From Ciona intestinalis (taxonomy: Eukaryota; Chordata; Ascidiacea; Phlebobranchia; Cionidae): a stretch of DNA of 64,000 bases. The translations under genes were made by a program, and so were the position numbers. Within the stretch, counting starts at the first letter, position 1. Every line of letters starts with the position of its first letter. Location of the stretch: contig NC_020166.2 of NCBI RefSeq assembly GCF_000224145.3, positions 3,996,939-4,060,938 on the forward strand. The letters run 5' to 3'. Below, in pieces: positions 49,361 through 61,705 of this stretch. The notes beneath the pieces were generated by a model. That model did no database searches. It saw only the letters and a program-made list of their open reading frames with translations, and had not been told where the DNA came from.

Positions 49361-52300
49361 TTACAGTTTTGTATTTCCTATTTCATCTTCAGCGAAGTTT
49401 GGATTGTCTTTGCCATCGGTTCGTCCCTTTGCTATTTCTAGCGCTTCTGCAGGTTCGGCCATGTTGGCATAGCGGGTGCCACGGAATTGTTTGATGTAAG
49501 GACCCCAGTCCGCTGCCGGCGAGGACGCCTGTGTAAAAAATACTCATTTGGTAAAAACTTGTAGCGCTTGCAAAACAACGTTTTTTCGATAAACGTACCT
49601 TGTACAGAGACCACTTGTTCTTAACCAGGGAAACCAGTGCATAAACTGGAATAAACAACAATGCAGTTGCAATGATCAACCAACCGATAGCAGTGGCGAA
49701 TGCAGGATATGGTGTTTTGTCCGCGTACTTCATTGGCTCAAATGTTACCAATGACCAAACCAATATCGCCTATCAAAAATAAGATATAAATATATTATAC
49801 TATATTTGATAAGATACAAACAAACTTACGATAAGTGGCAACGGTGATAATGGCAAATACAAAATCAAAAATAAGATACAGTACTGTGGGGTAAAATGGG
49901 ACACAATCAGCACATAATATCCAAATATATTCAGATAGTGTTTCTATGGGAGTCGTATAAGGAAGCGGTTTGATAATTGTATTGAATGTTCTTGGTTTTC
50001 TACCAATGAGACGAGAAAATATAATAAAAAGGTTTGCCATCCTCCCCCACCCCACTATATAAATATCTACATTTAATAAAATACAAAACAAACTTACGAT
50101 AAGCAGCAACGGCGATATGAAGAACCAACATGCTCTCCAATACAACCAGAACCACCAATTCTTCTTCCCGATCATCATTTCGATGTCTTCAATGAAACGA
50201 TTCCCACCATAGATGTAACAAACTCCGAAAAGTTCCATAACTGCCACAAAGAGCAATCCCCAACCAGCAGCGTAGTGATCGATTAGATCTACCCAGTATA
50301 TTCCAGCCTGTAAAAGAAAATAAGTGTTTGATTTAGAATTTTTAAAACTAAGTATAATAGGGTAAGGGGAGATGGGACACCTTTTCATTTTTTTATCCCG
50401 TCCTATTTGGAGGTGCAGAAGTAAGATTTAAAGAATTTTAAAGCTATGTCTTTATGACTCCGAAAGCCCGTTGTTGGACACAATCAAGATATTTGAATAT
50501 TATATGCTAAAAGTGTTCCGTCTTCCCCCACGGTACTTTATAACAGGGTCATGTTTTCATTATCTTTCCTCATCTCATTTGGTAGTAAGCCCAGAATATT
50601 TGTGAAATTATAAAACCATATGCCCGCAACTCCAAAAGAGCCTTGGTAATTGTACAAGTTACGATCAGGAAATATGAAATTTAGGTTCTAACACTATTCC
50701 ATCTAACCCAAACTACTATATAGTAGCTACTATATTTGAATATGAACTTTACTTACGTCAGTAACACAAACAAGACCCAGCAGAAACATAACGACGGAGA
50801 GAAGTAACATGAGCTGCCAACGTCTATTACGTAACTGCCGTGGAAAGCTGTCGATAATTGCTGTGCTGACAGTTTCAAGGATTGTGAATTGACTGTCGAG
50901 GCCAAGGGTGAACAACATGAGGAAGAAGAGAATCGCCCACAACGGTGAGATTGGTAACTTTGCAATTGCTTCTGGGTAGACCACAAACGCAAGGCCGAAA
51001 CCTACACGAACACGAGATGTATATTTGAAGCATAGAAGGTATATTATAAGTAGGAATAAGGTATTGAACTATATAGTAGAATGATGGAGTAATATGGGAC
51101 AGTAGCACGCGATTGTAAAATAAATGGTTTAAAGTGGAAAAAAAGTTAATTCATACTTACTTGACTGCACAACTTCATTGACAGGTTTTCCGAGTTTGAA
51201 GGCCATGTGCCCGAGAACCGTAAAAATTGCAAAACCAGCAAAGAGTGACGTGGCACAGTTTACCGAACACACAAGTACCGCATCAAAAAAACAATTGTTC
51301 TTGAACTTGTTGTAAGATGAAAGGGCAATCAAACCACCCCATGCCGCACTCAGGGAAAAGAAAATCTGAGTAGCTGCTGCTTTCCAAACCTGGATAATCG
51401 TGCGGTTGGTACAGATGTTTAATACAACAAATCTCTCTCTGTTCTACCACTTACGTTCGCATCTTTTAACTTGCTCAAATCAGATTGGCTTCCAATATAA
51501 TACTGCACACCATCGTAAGCACCTTCCAATGTCGCACCTCTGATCAACAGAATCAACAAAACCACGTACGGGAAGAGAGCGGTAAAGTAAACGACCTGAA
51601 ACATTGAAAATATAACTTGAATTAGCCTGAGCAAGTTTTATAACGGAGCAAGCAATCGTTTCCATCACAAACCTTTCCAGAAGATTTAATTCCACGAATC
51701 AAACTGTAAAACACAACGATCCAGGCGACTATGAGAGAAAGTGTTAAGTTGACGTTTGGCACTCCTGTATTTTCTGTGTTAATATTCGGGGCTTGATGAA
51801 GTGCGTAATTCCTGCAAGAAGAAAAGTAATTTTCGTTACATATATTTATTCACCCGCAATTAATAAAGCTACTGCGAATACATATAGTAGGGTGGGGGAA
51901 GATGGGACATCTTTTCATTTTGTTTACCCTTTCCATTTGGTAGTAAACAAAGAACATTCAAAGAACTATGAAACCATATCCTTACGACTTCCACAGACCG
52001 TTGTTAATTCTTTAGTATGTGTTAAAGGTTTCCCATCTTCCCCAACCCTACTATATAGGTTTACAAAGTTTCTTACTTCCAATACTCTTCGGTTGGACTG
52101 ACACCACGTGATTTACCCTTAACGAATTCTGGGCAACCCAAAGTTGACAAGTTTCTGCTGAGAGTGCTTTCAATGTTTCCAGCAATGTCTTTGGGAACTG
52201 TAAAAAAGACAAAATGTTTTTAGTTGTAAATTATTTTAAACGCTCCGTTGCAAAATAACTTTTGCAGGTATACTTATAGTCAATTCTAATACAATAAAGT

Positions 52301-54069
52301 AGAGTGCTGGGAGAAGATGGGACACCCTTTCGTTCTATTTTCTCGTCCAGTTTGGTAGTAAACGAACAACATTCAAATTGTAAAACCGCATCCCCAAGGT
52401 TCCAATAGACCGTTATTAATTGTTTAAAACACAATAAGAACATTTGGATAGTATGCGCCAAAGGTGTCCCATCTTTCCCCACCCTACTATATATACCGAT
52501 ATAACAACAAGATAAAGTATGAAAAAATGTTTGTAATTTATCCCCAGGGGCTTGGAGAAACTATCTAAGTTCTTTTTTTTGCAAAATATAGTGCAGCAAT
52601 ACCTATATAGTTATGGCTACTACAAATTAGATTTTAAATTATTAGACCTTTTTCGTTATAATAATTTTAAATGTTTGTCAATTGACATTTTAACAATACC
52701 GATTCTTCATACTATAACATACTGTAGGTAACATATTTCAAGCTATATAAATAAATCCATACAAGACGGAGAATGTATAGTACCGGGTTTTCAAACCGTA
52801 CAACGTCGTGTTTTTTATTTACGTGTATTCATAAAAATAAATACATTTGTTTATCAAATAAACAAGGATTTTAAACCATCTTACCCTACTTGTGTGCAAA
52901 ATTTTTCATAGCACCTTGCGTTTCAATATATATATAATATATTTCTTTAACGTAGTGTCAATTAATAAAACTATGCTATTACAAATTCATTATATTCCTG
53001 AATGCGTCATATATTGGTACTTTATAATATGGGCCAATATGTGCTTAAGTGTCCCATTGTACCCCACCATGTTATACCTTGTGAATACAAATTCGTTGTA
53101 GAATCGTATGTTAGATTAGCTGTGAACGGTCCGATTTGGTTTGCTTCTTGTGCAGTTAGGCTAGATACGTTGATAGAAGGACATACGTCACCTGTAAAAC
53201 TACTTTGTTAAACATTAAAGTGAGAATTATAAAGCCTGAACTCACCGAAGGAAATGCTACAAATACTTCCATCGTTCCACCAATTATCACAAGTCTCCCA
53301 TGGTAGATTCGATGTTAAAGATGAGAAAAAGTAGAACATGGTATAAGCGATGATCACGTTGTAGTAAATGCCGACAAACGCACTCAGGACAACCATGCAT
53401 ACACCGACGCCTTTGCAAAATAGAAAGTGTTTTTAAGGTATTGAAACTATCAATTGATACAGTAGAAGAATGGGGTAAGATAAGACAGTAGGCCGCGACT
53501 CTAAAGTAGCGTTGTTTATTGTTCAAAACACGATCGGGATATATAGAATTTAGGTACTAACAGTATTCCAACTTACCCCATCCTACTATATAATTGAGAA
53601 TGCGGCATTAAACCATTAATTCATATATAAGTAAGTTGCTCACCTTTAAACATTGGGTTAAATTTCCACACAGAGGTTGGCCCAAGACTCGAAAACTGAC
53701 CGAGAGCGACTTCCATGAAAAATATTGGCAGGCCAGCAAACACCAACATAATAATGTATGGAATGAGAAAGGCACCTGCATTTTTAATCCAATAAACATG
53801 ACATATCATAGAACACGTCGAAAAAAAAATGAAAACTATCTTAAAACATAACTCATACCTCCTCCATTTTCGAAAGCAAGGTAGGGAAACCGCCATACAT
53901 TGCCAAGTCCAACTGCGTATCCAATACATGACAACAAGTAGTCAGCTTTATTGTCCCAGTTACCACGATCCTGATTTTCGTCTTTATTCTCCTATCGTGA
54001 ATCAAAATAAAATATTTAATCGGCTTTACTTAATTCCTTGCAAGTATTAGCTTATATTACCTCGCCCAT
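49361..54069 (-). CDS. SLC6A5-like: Glycine-transporter-like SLC6 protein, copy B
   Basis: Thirteen exons: 54061-54069, 53859-53991, 53644-53775, 53246-53410, 53078-53191, 52077-52197, 51673-51811, 51455-51595, 51161-51389, 50757-51001, 50098-50307, 49599-49769 and 49361-49528. They encode 658 residues. The plan is the same as copy A, with exons 2, 3, 8 and 11 almost base-for-base the same. The extracellular loop 2 exons (5 and 6) differ most, for example [10 protein letters not shown] after a distinct loop with several N-glycosylation-type sites (NLST, NVSS). Trp335 in TM6 and Glu501 in TM10 keep the GlyT2-like pattern. The C-terminus is shorter ([18 protein letters not shown], ending GNTKL). 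Confidence 0.9.
49803..50121. repeat. Direct repeat of an exon end flanking a MITE
   Basis: About 48 bp at 49803-49851 repeats 50071-50121, covering intron sequence, the GT donor and the last ~20 bases of exon 11 of copy B. The two are separated by about 220 bp that include the MITE at 49881. The downstream copy has drifted. Confidence 0.65.
49881..50055. mobile_element. GTAGGGTGGGG MITE
   Basis: gtactgtggggtaaaatggg at the left; ccatcctcccccaccccact at the right. In copy B intron 11. Confidence 0.75.
50356..50537. mobile_element. GTAGGGTGGGG MITE
   Basis: ataatagggtaaggggagat at the left; gtgttccgtcttcccccacg at the right. A decayed second copy of the short subfamily abuts it (about 50543-50717). 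Confidence 0.7.
51887..52051. mobile_element. GTAGGGTGGGG MITE
   Basis: gtagggtgggggaagatggg at the left; cccatcttccccaaccctac at the right. In copy B intron 6. Confidence 0.85.
52299..52487. mobile_element. GTAGGGTGGGG MITE
   Basis: gtagagtgctgggagaagat at the left; cccatctttccccaccctac at the right. In copy B intron 5. Confidence 0.8.
53461..53586. mobile_element. Variant MITE, short subfamily
   Basis: agtagaagaatggggtaaga at the left; caacttaccccatcctacta at the right. It is the counterpart of 46443-46569 in copy A. Confidence 0.7.
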
Positions 54070-55656
54070 GTCTACAGTTCACGTCCACTTTGTAGATCTT
54101 TTTAATCCTATATTATTTATACTGTAAATAAATACAAACAAATCAATACAGTTTGCTTGTCCCTATGGGTAAAGTTAACTTGATAAACGCCACTACACCT
54201 AAAATACACTCTGCAGACCAACGCCCATAAATGAAATTCTAATTTATCGCGATTCGCTCAAAGCCATTTTACATTTATCTTTACAAAAGAAATATTTTTT
54301 TCTTTTTGAGCCGTCGGTGCGTCAAGTGGCCTTCCCGCGGGCTATAAGTCGCTAAAACGAATCATTAAATTGTGAATAGCAGAAAACCTTCTACCCGAAG
54401 TTTCTCCTCCAGCATTCAAGTGTTCACAAGAGCTTTTATAGTTCTGTCATAAAAATCGTTTCAATCCTATTGTTGGAAAACAGAAACAAGCGCTCCTTGG
54501 TAAACCTTTAACAAACTAACGTTTGTAAATTACTTATTTACGTTTTCTTTATAAATTCAAACGATACGAAATCTACAGTAGGGTATAGGATAAGATGAAA
54601 CCCTTTAAAATATAATGACCAGTATTTCAAAGTCCACACCACATGATTCAAAATACATGGATTTTGTGTGATACTATACACACATTTTTACTATCATAAT
54701 GTTTTTAATTGACAACACTTCAAAGAAGTATACACGTAGAGTTATTTAGCGATTCGCACACCAGGTGTAATTTTAGCGCTTTGAAAACAAGCGGGTTAAG
54801 ATGGGATATTTTAAAAATCCTTGTTAATTTTGGTTAATAAATTATAGTAAAGCTATCGAAATCACCAGACTGTACTAGTTTCTTTGCCTCGTAAACTTTA
54901 TATACAGTATAGTGTAGGGGAAGACTTGACACCTTTAGCACACTACAATATCTAAATATATTCTTGGAATGTTCTTTGTTTTGTATAGCAAATGAGGCGA
55001 AAAATAGAATAAAAGGGTGTCCCATCTTTCCCCACCCTGCTACATATAATTTTAAAAAGTATTTCTCTGATTTCCCCTCTTGATTGAAAATACAATAAAG
55101 ATTTAGTGCAAGGAAAACGTAGAACAGACAAAATGTCATCAATAGCATAAAAGAGAAAATATATTTCAGGGAAAAAGTCCAATCATTAGTATAACTGAGG
55201 ATATATATTTCGCATAAATGACATCGTCAGTCTCTTATTCAAAAGAGAATGACATCTTGTGTTAGCTACATATTTTATTTGCAGTATTGGGTATAAATTT
55301 ATTAGGTAAAACAAACACAAAACTAGTTTACTACTTAGTTAGTTTATAACACATAAATGCATATTCATTAAAACATATAGTATATACCTCCTATACGTGT
55401 TATACACCGAACTTTTAAAATATGTCGGTAATTATTAAATCAGTGTCGTTCATCAGCGTGTATAAATATTAAAACAATAACATATCGTTTGGTAACAGTA
55501 TAGACAACTTATGTAGGGCAAGATGCTAAAAATCGTATCACTATTAAGAAGTCATTTACGATCATTTTGTTTATACATTACTGAAATAAACATTTAGCAT
55601 TCTAGTTAAAATTTAGCATTCTAGTTAGCATAATTCGACAAGCGGGCAAATTCTTT
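54070..55656. other. Spacer between SLC6 copies B and C
   Basis: About 1.6 kb with an internally deleted MITE (54911-55043) and other MITE-end fragments. It should contain the copy B promoter. No exon seen. Confidence 0.5.
54911..55043. mobile_element. GTAGGGTGGGG MITE, internally deleted
   Basis: agtgtaggggaagacttgac at the left; cccatctttccccaccctgc at the right. Confidence 0.65.
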
Positions 55657-58600
55657 TTACAACTTGGTTTTCCCATCAACCTCTTCGTCAAACCCGGGGT
55701 TTGATTCTCCTTTCATCTTGTACTCCGATACCTTCGGCGCGTATTTCGCAAGCGCCAATGCTTCTGCAGGTTCGTGCATGTTGGCGTATCTCTGTCCACG
55801 AAATTTCTTCAGATAAGGACCCCAGTCTGGAGCTGGATCAGAAGCCTAGCAAAAAAGCAATTCAATTGATAACTAAATAACGTAACGGTTAGAACAGGTG
55901 CATGGCCTTGTAGGTTCTTTTTTTGCCGTACAGTTATAATATAATAAAATCTATTTCTGTCTCCCAGCTAATTTACCCACTTTAAAATTTTCTTGAAATG
56001 AACATTATTGAGTTATTTACGTGTACTCATGATAATAAATTAACTTACAAAGTACGTTTAAGAACTTCGAAACGATTCATTTTACCCCGCCTGTGTGCGG
56101 ATCGCTAAATAGCACCTCGTGTGTTTCAATGTATTACATATTTACCGAAAGTGTTGTCAAATAAAAAAAAGGCACTATAGTAAAATTCATGGTACTTCAC
56201 CAAAAATAGTTATATATTTTAAACATGGGTAGAAATTGTTTGAATAACAGGTGTAACCGTTATACCAATCAGATAATATAGATATATGAGAGCTGGGGTA
56301 AGATGAGACATTCTTTTCATACTAAGGGTATAGTGAACAAATAAAATCCAAAGAATTGTAACACCGTATCTTGACGACTACCATAGACCGTTTGTTAATT
56401 GTTTAAAACACGGTCAAGATATTTAGATATTGCGTGCAAAGGTAATCCCAAAAATTATTGGTTTATCACCCAAAAAATGTCATATTCTTTGATTTTTACA
56501 ATATGTGACAACATGAATGAAAAAAGAGGGATAACGATAAAACAACAGTTATAATATAACACCCTTAGGGTTAAAACACAGGGATCCCCATCAGATAATA
56601 TCGATATAACTTACTCCTTAAACTTACTTTGTAAATGTTTCCCTTATTTTTAATGACCGCATACACACCCATGATGGGAATAAACATTAAACCGACAGCG
56701 ATGGAACACCAACCGAGTGCATTCGCCCACTGTGGATATTTCACACCAGCGTAATCTGGCTCGGAGAATGTAGTAAGTGACCAAATTAAGATCGCCTGGG
56801 TAAAACGGAATTAAGACATTTTTTGTATTGAAGTGTAATGGTTTGTAAATAGTCCATATATAGTAGGGTGGGGAAAAATGGGACCTTTTCATTCTATTTT
56901 ATCGACCCATTCGGTAGAAAACTAAGATCATTCAAAAACCTAGAAAACTTTATCCCTACGACTCCCATACACCACTGTAGATTGTTTAACACGACCGGGA
57001 TGTTTGGATAATATGGGCTAAAGGTGTATCGTCTTCCCCCACCCTATTTTACCAATATAACATATTATAAAGTTAAAATATAGACTGACTTACGATAAGT
57101 AGCAACGGTGATATGAAGAACCAACATGCTCTCCAATACAACCAGAACCACCAATTCTTCTTCCCGATCATCATTTCGATGTCTTCAATGAAACGATTCC
57201 CTCCATAGATCCATGCTACTCCTATCAGTTCCAATACGGCAATAATAATCAGACCCCAGCCGGCTGAATAGTGATCTATGAGATTCAACCAGTACACGCC
57301 GGCCTAGAATATACTTTAGTTAGAGTTGAATTTGTTATGCAAATTACAACATACGTTGGTAACATTGGGAAGGCCTAACAGAAATAAAACGATGATGGTT
57401 GAAAGAGTCAAAACACTTCGTTTGTTTCGTAGCTGGGCAGGAAACATGTCCGTCATAGCGGTCAAAATCGCTTCTACGCCCGTGAACTGGCTGTCCAAAC
57501 CCAGCGTAAAAAGCATCAGGAAAAATAAGATTGCCCAAAGTGGAGATACTGGTAACTTGGCAATGGCTTCTGGGTAAGCGACGAATGCAAGACTAAAACC
57601 TAGAAATGCAATAAGGTTGCTTTTAGTTTTATCTGGTATGGAAAAAATAAATAGATAGGGTAGGGGACGATGGGACACTCTTTAGTTCTCTTTTTTAAGA
57701 TCCCATTCGGTTGTAAAAAACGTTCAAAAAATTATAAAACCGTATCCTCGCGACTCCTACAGAGCGTTGTTAATTGTTTAAATTAAAATACGACCAGGAA
57801 ATTTGAATATTGTGTGTTAAGGGTTTCTCGTCTTCCCTCAATCAACTATACGTAACACCGCGAATATCTGGTGTATGTAAAATCCTCAAACCTGAGTTAA
57901 CGACCTCATCCACACGTTTTTCAAGTACGTGGGCCATGTGGCCAACCACCGTGAAAATAGCGAAACCAGCAAACAAAGAAGTGATGCAGTTTACAGAGCA
58001 AACCACAATCGAGTCGAAGAAACAATTGTTATGGAATTTGTTGTAAGAAGAAAGTGCGATCAGCCCACCCCATGCAGCGCTTAAAGAAAAGAAAATCTGC
58101 GTGGCCGCGTCTTTCCAAACCTGTTCGGTTGAAGTAACGTAACAGTCAACAATTTCCCAAACGTGTTTTAACTACGTTCAATATATACCTCTGCATTTTG
58201 TAACTTGCTCAAGTCAGATTGGCTTCCAATATAATACTGCACACCATCGTAAGCACCTTCCAATGTCGCACCTCTGATCAACAAAATCAACAAAACCACG
58301 TACGGGAAAATAGCAGTGAAATAAACAACCTGGAAAATGATATATATAGTAGGGTGGGGGAGATGGGACACTTTTTTATTCCACTTTCTTGTCCCATTTG
58401 GTAGTTAACAAAGGAAATTTAAAGAATTATAAAACCATATCCTTACGACTCCCATAGAACGTTGTTAATTGTTTAAAACACGATCAGGATATTGCATATT
58501 ATATGTGCCAAAGATGTCCCATCTTCCCCCACCCTACTATACCGTTAGTGAAAATTCGAAACGCGTCAGTGTTCTCACTGTCTGTAAAATTTCAATCTGT

Positions 58601-60096
58601 GCCAGACTCGAGTACAGACTCACGTTACCTTTCCAGATGATTTGATTCCACGTATCATGCTAAAGTAAACAACAATCCAAGCAACTAAGAGACAAAGTGT
58701 TAAAGAAGTGAGAACCGACCCCGTTTCGTTAATATCTGCCGACCTCTGTAGAACGTAGTTCCTGTAACGGGGCGTATAATAATACTCAGTGTTAATAACA
58801 CATGCGAATTTGTTGCCCAAACCAACTTACTCCCAAAATTCTTCGCTTGGACTTGTTCCTCTTGTACTGGTTATGCCACTGCAGATGCCAGCTCTTGATA
58901 CGTTCAGTAGATTTGCAACGTCATCCGCAACGCTTACAAGAGCTGGGTGGAATATTAAACTATTAATTAAATATGCAGATATGCTATTTTGTGCATTGGT
59001 TCGTTTACAGAAATATAAAACTCACAGTTCGGATATGTGCTGCCATTATTCGCCGGTAAAATATTCTGCATGCTTGCTTGAGCAGGAGTCAGTTGTATAG
59101 TGCATGTTCGAACTAAATAAAATAATGTTAGTATAAATAGAGGGGTGGGGAAAAAAGCGCACATAACATTCAAATATCCTGATCGTGTTTTTAACAATTA
59201 ACAACGGTTTATGAGAGTCGTAAGAATACGCTTTTATGATTCTTTGAAGTTTTTTTTTGTTTACTACCAAATGGAACGACGAAATTTATTGAAAAGGTGT
59301 CCCATTCTCCAGCTACTGTATATGTTTAACCCTATAATTATATAACTCTATATCCCACCGAATACAGTACTGCACGTATTGTTATTGTTCCACCAGTTTG
59401 TGCAGACCTCCCATGGTAGAGTCGGGGTCAGTGAAGCGAAGAAGTAAAACACGGTGTACGTGATTATGACGTTGTAGTAGATGCTCACCAGTACGTTGAG
59501 AATAACCATACATATTCCGATGCCTTAATCAAACATATGTAACTATATAACCAGCATTTCGGTAAAAATTTAGAGTTAATTTTTTTGTATTTTTTTCACC
59601 TTTAAGAATCGGACTGAACTTAAACACAGATATTGGGCCCAAACTTGAAAACTGGCCAAGCGCGCATTCCAGAAAGAACACGGGAAGTCCAGCAAACACC
59701 AACATAATGACGTATGGAATAAGAAAGGCACCTGTAAAATAGGTTTTTATTATCAAACATAAATACCACGATCAACGTTGCCTGCAGGGCATGCAAAACA
59801 ATGGGCACAGTTTAATAACAGTTTACAGGGTCAGTGAGTGCTATAGGACTTGTTACCTCCGCCATTTCGAAACGCTAGATACGGAAACCTCCACACATTG
59901 CCAAGGCCCACCGCATAACCAATACACGAGAGTACGTAGTCGGATTTCTTGTCCCAGTTTCCTCGGTCTTGATTTTCATCCTTTGCTGCAATCGTCCCGT
60001 CCCCTTTCTATAGATACAAAACTTTAGTAACATTACAGATAACTATGTGTATTTCATAACATCCTAGCTGTATGACATACATACCGAATCAGACAT
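55657..60096 (-). CDS. SLC6A5-like: Glycine-transporter-like SLC6 protein, copy C
   Basis: Thirteen exons: 60085-60096, 59857-60007, 59600-59731, 59359-59523, 59026-59112, 58831-58942, 58629-58761, 58189-58329, 57892-58120, 57355-57599, 57094-57303, 56628-56795 and 55657-55845. They encode 657 residues. This is the most diverged copy: it has an extra N-terminal stretch ([14 protein letters not shown]) and its own loop 2. Trp328 (TM6) and Glu494 (TM10, [14 protein letters not shown]) are kept. Exon 8 and the 3' half of exon 11 are nearly identical in bases to copies A and B, while the first part of exon 11 is not, suggesting gene conversion. The C-terminus [18 protein letters not shown] matches the family end. 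Confidence 0.9.
56289..56445. mobile_element. GTAGGGTGGGG MITE, decayed copy
   Basis: gagctggggtaagatgagac at the left, then the family interior (taattgtttaaaacacggtc). The right end is worn. Confidence 0.6.
56863..57047. mobile_element. GTAGGGTGGGG MITE
   Basis: gtagggtggggaaaaatggg at the left; gtatcgtcttcccccaccct at the right. In copy C intron 11, the same intron that carries a MITE in copy B. Confidence 0.8.
57655..57847. mobile_element. GTAGGGTGGGG MITE, drifted
   Basis: atagggtaggggacgatggg at the left; gggtttctcgtcttccctca at the right. In copy C intron 9. Confidence 0.7.
58349..58537. mobile_element. GTAGGGTGGGG MITE
   Basis: gtagggtgggggagatggga at the left; cccatcttcccccaccctac at the right, with TATA on both sides. 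One of the least decayed copies. Confidence 0.88.
59140..59317. mobile_element. GTAGGGTGGGG MITE, drifted
   Basis: aggggtggggaaaaaagcgc at the left; aaaaggtgtcccattctcca at the right. In copy C intron 4. Confidence 0.7.
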
Positions 60097-60609
60097 AATT
60101 GAAGAATAAATTCTATCTTTCTGTTGATGCAACAAGCTCTAAGGGTCCAAGCAAACTTACTTAAACAAAATCTTCTTACGGGCGGGGCGACACTTGCCTT
60201 TTACGCATCTTATATGCGGTGATTCGCTTCATTGAACATCGAGACGTGCTAAGAGATGAAAAATGCGTCTCGGCAGCCACGATTGAATTACTCTTAATCT
60301 GTGCAGCATTAGGGTGGGAGAAAGCGGGACCTGAGGAAAAGCGGGTAATCACTTTATCCCACTTTGTAATTTTGTAAGTCAAACGCCACATACGGTGAGT
60401 TATGAGAAGTGGCTTATGCCAAATACAGTGTGCCAAAATACAATTTGTGAAGATCAACTTTTTATAGATTCCCATAACTTTCCTGTAACTTAATGATGTT
60501 CTGACAATATCAATTCTTTCTATAATGGGGTGAGGAAAGATGGGACACTTAAGCACATATTGCCCAGTATCTCCCAAATTAAAATATATAACGTTTTTTC
60601 GGTTGATAT

Positions 60610-60791
60610 GGTGGGGTTGGGGAAGATAGGACACCTTTAGCATATAATATCCACATATCCTGATCATGTTTTAAACGATTACCAAGGATATATGAAAGTT
60701 GTAAGGATGCGGTTTTAAATTCTTTGAATGTTCTTAGTTTACTACCAAATTTGACGAGAAAATATAGAACGAACAGGGGCCCCCATCCTAC
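60610..60791. mobile_element. GTAGGGTGGGG MITE
   Basis: tggtggggttggggaagata at the left; the right end is reduced to ccccatcctactatat. A fragment of another copy (ataatggggtgaggaaagat) lies at about 60520-60560. Confidence 0.7.
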
Positions 60792-61059
60792 TATATCACG
60801 AATTAGTACTATCATTCCTTTGTTAATTGACAACAATTCATAGAAATATATCAAAACACACGAGGAGTTATTTAGCGATTCACACAACAGGTGAAATTTT
60901 ACAAATTCGAAAACACAGTAGGGTAATACGGGACAGTTTAATTAACCGCCTGTGCTATAGTTTCTTTGTCGTGTCAATTTATATAAAGAACTTTAAAACG
61001 GCATATTTTTATTCCTTTTTGTACCCATGTTGACCCCTGCCTATTCCTTGTTTCGTAAC

Positions 61060-61395
61060 CGTCTATTTCCCGCCCGGCTATTTCCCCCGGCTAATTCCCC
61101 CCAATGACTATTCATCTCAATGACTATTTCCCTCCGGCCATTTCCCCCCCGTGACTATTGCGCTCCGGCTATTTCCCCCCAAGACTATTCCCTCCGGCTA
61201 ATTCTTCCCAATGACCATTTCTCCCGGACGAATTTCCCCCAACGACTATTTCCCCCCGGCTACTTTCCCCCGTGACTATTCCCCTGCGGCTATTTCCACC
61301 CCAAGACTATCCCCCCCGGCTATTTCTCCCCGTGACTATTTCCTGCCGGTTATTCCCCCCCGGCTATTTCCGCCCCGGCTGTTTTCCCCGGGAAT
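61060..61395. repeat. C-rich minisatellite
   Basis: Irregular tandem units of roughly 18-22 bp built on cccccggctatttccccc and gtgactatt. It is strongly strand-biased in C over G, unlike anything nearby. Confidence 0.8.
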
Positions 61396-61452
61396 AGCCG
61401 GTGGGAAAACGCCTGGGGGTATAGCCTAGAACCTCCTTGTTTATACCCCATT

Positions 61453-61545
61453 TGAATGAATGAATGAATGAATGAATGAATGAATGAATGAATGAAATCG
61501 TTATAACACGGGTGTGCACCTCGCGCCAGCTTACGAATTACTGTG
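61453..61545 (-). mobile_element. TGAA microsatellite with SINE fragment
   Basis: A (TGAA)n run of about 11 units (61453-61496) is followed by SINE sequence in minus orientation (cacctcgcgccagcttacga). This fits a retroelement tail that expanded. Confidence 0.6.
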
Positions 61546-61619
61546 TATGTTACTTTGTGGGTGATTTTTTATTTGGTGGTTTTTTTAAGCATAGCTAATA
61601 TTTTTGACAACCCTTTAGT

Positions 61620-61705
61620 GACCACTGGGTTGTAGCAATTGTGTTAACGACTGTCGTTGTCCGGCCACGCGAGGATAAAGTAAGTTACATTCATTCACCG
61701 TCATA
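61620..61705 (+). mobile_element. SINE 3' part
   Basis: gttaacgactgtcgttgtcc, ggccacgcgaggataaagta and then ttacattcattcac. Same family as 17850-18000. Confidence 0.55.

Noticed and set aside
61211-61429. 72-codon Pro/Ser-rich open frame
   Set aside because: It is a reading of the C-rich minisatellite.
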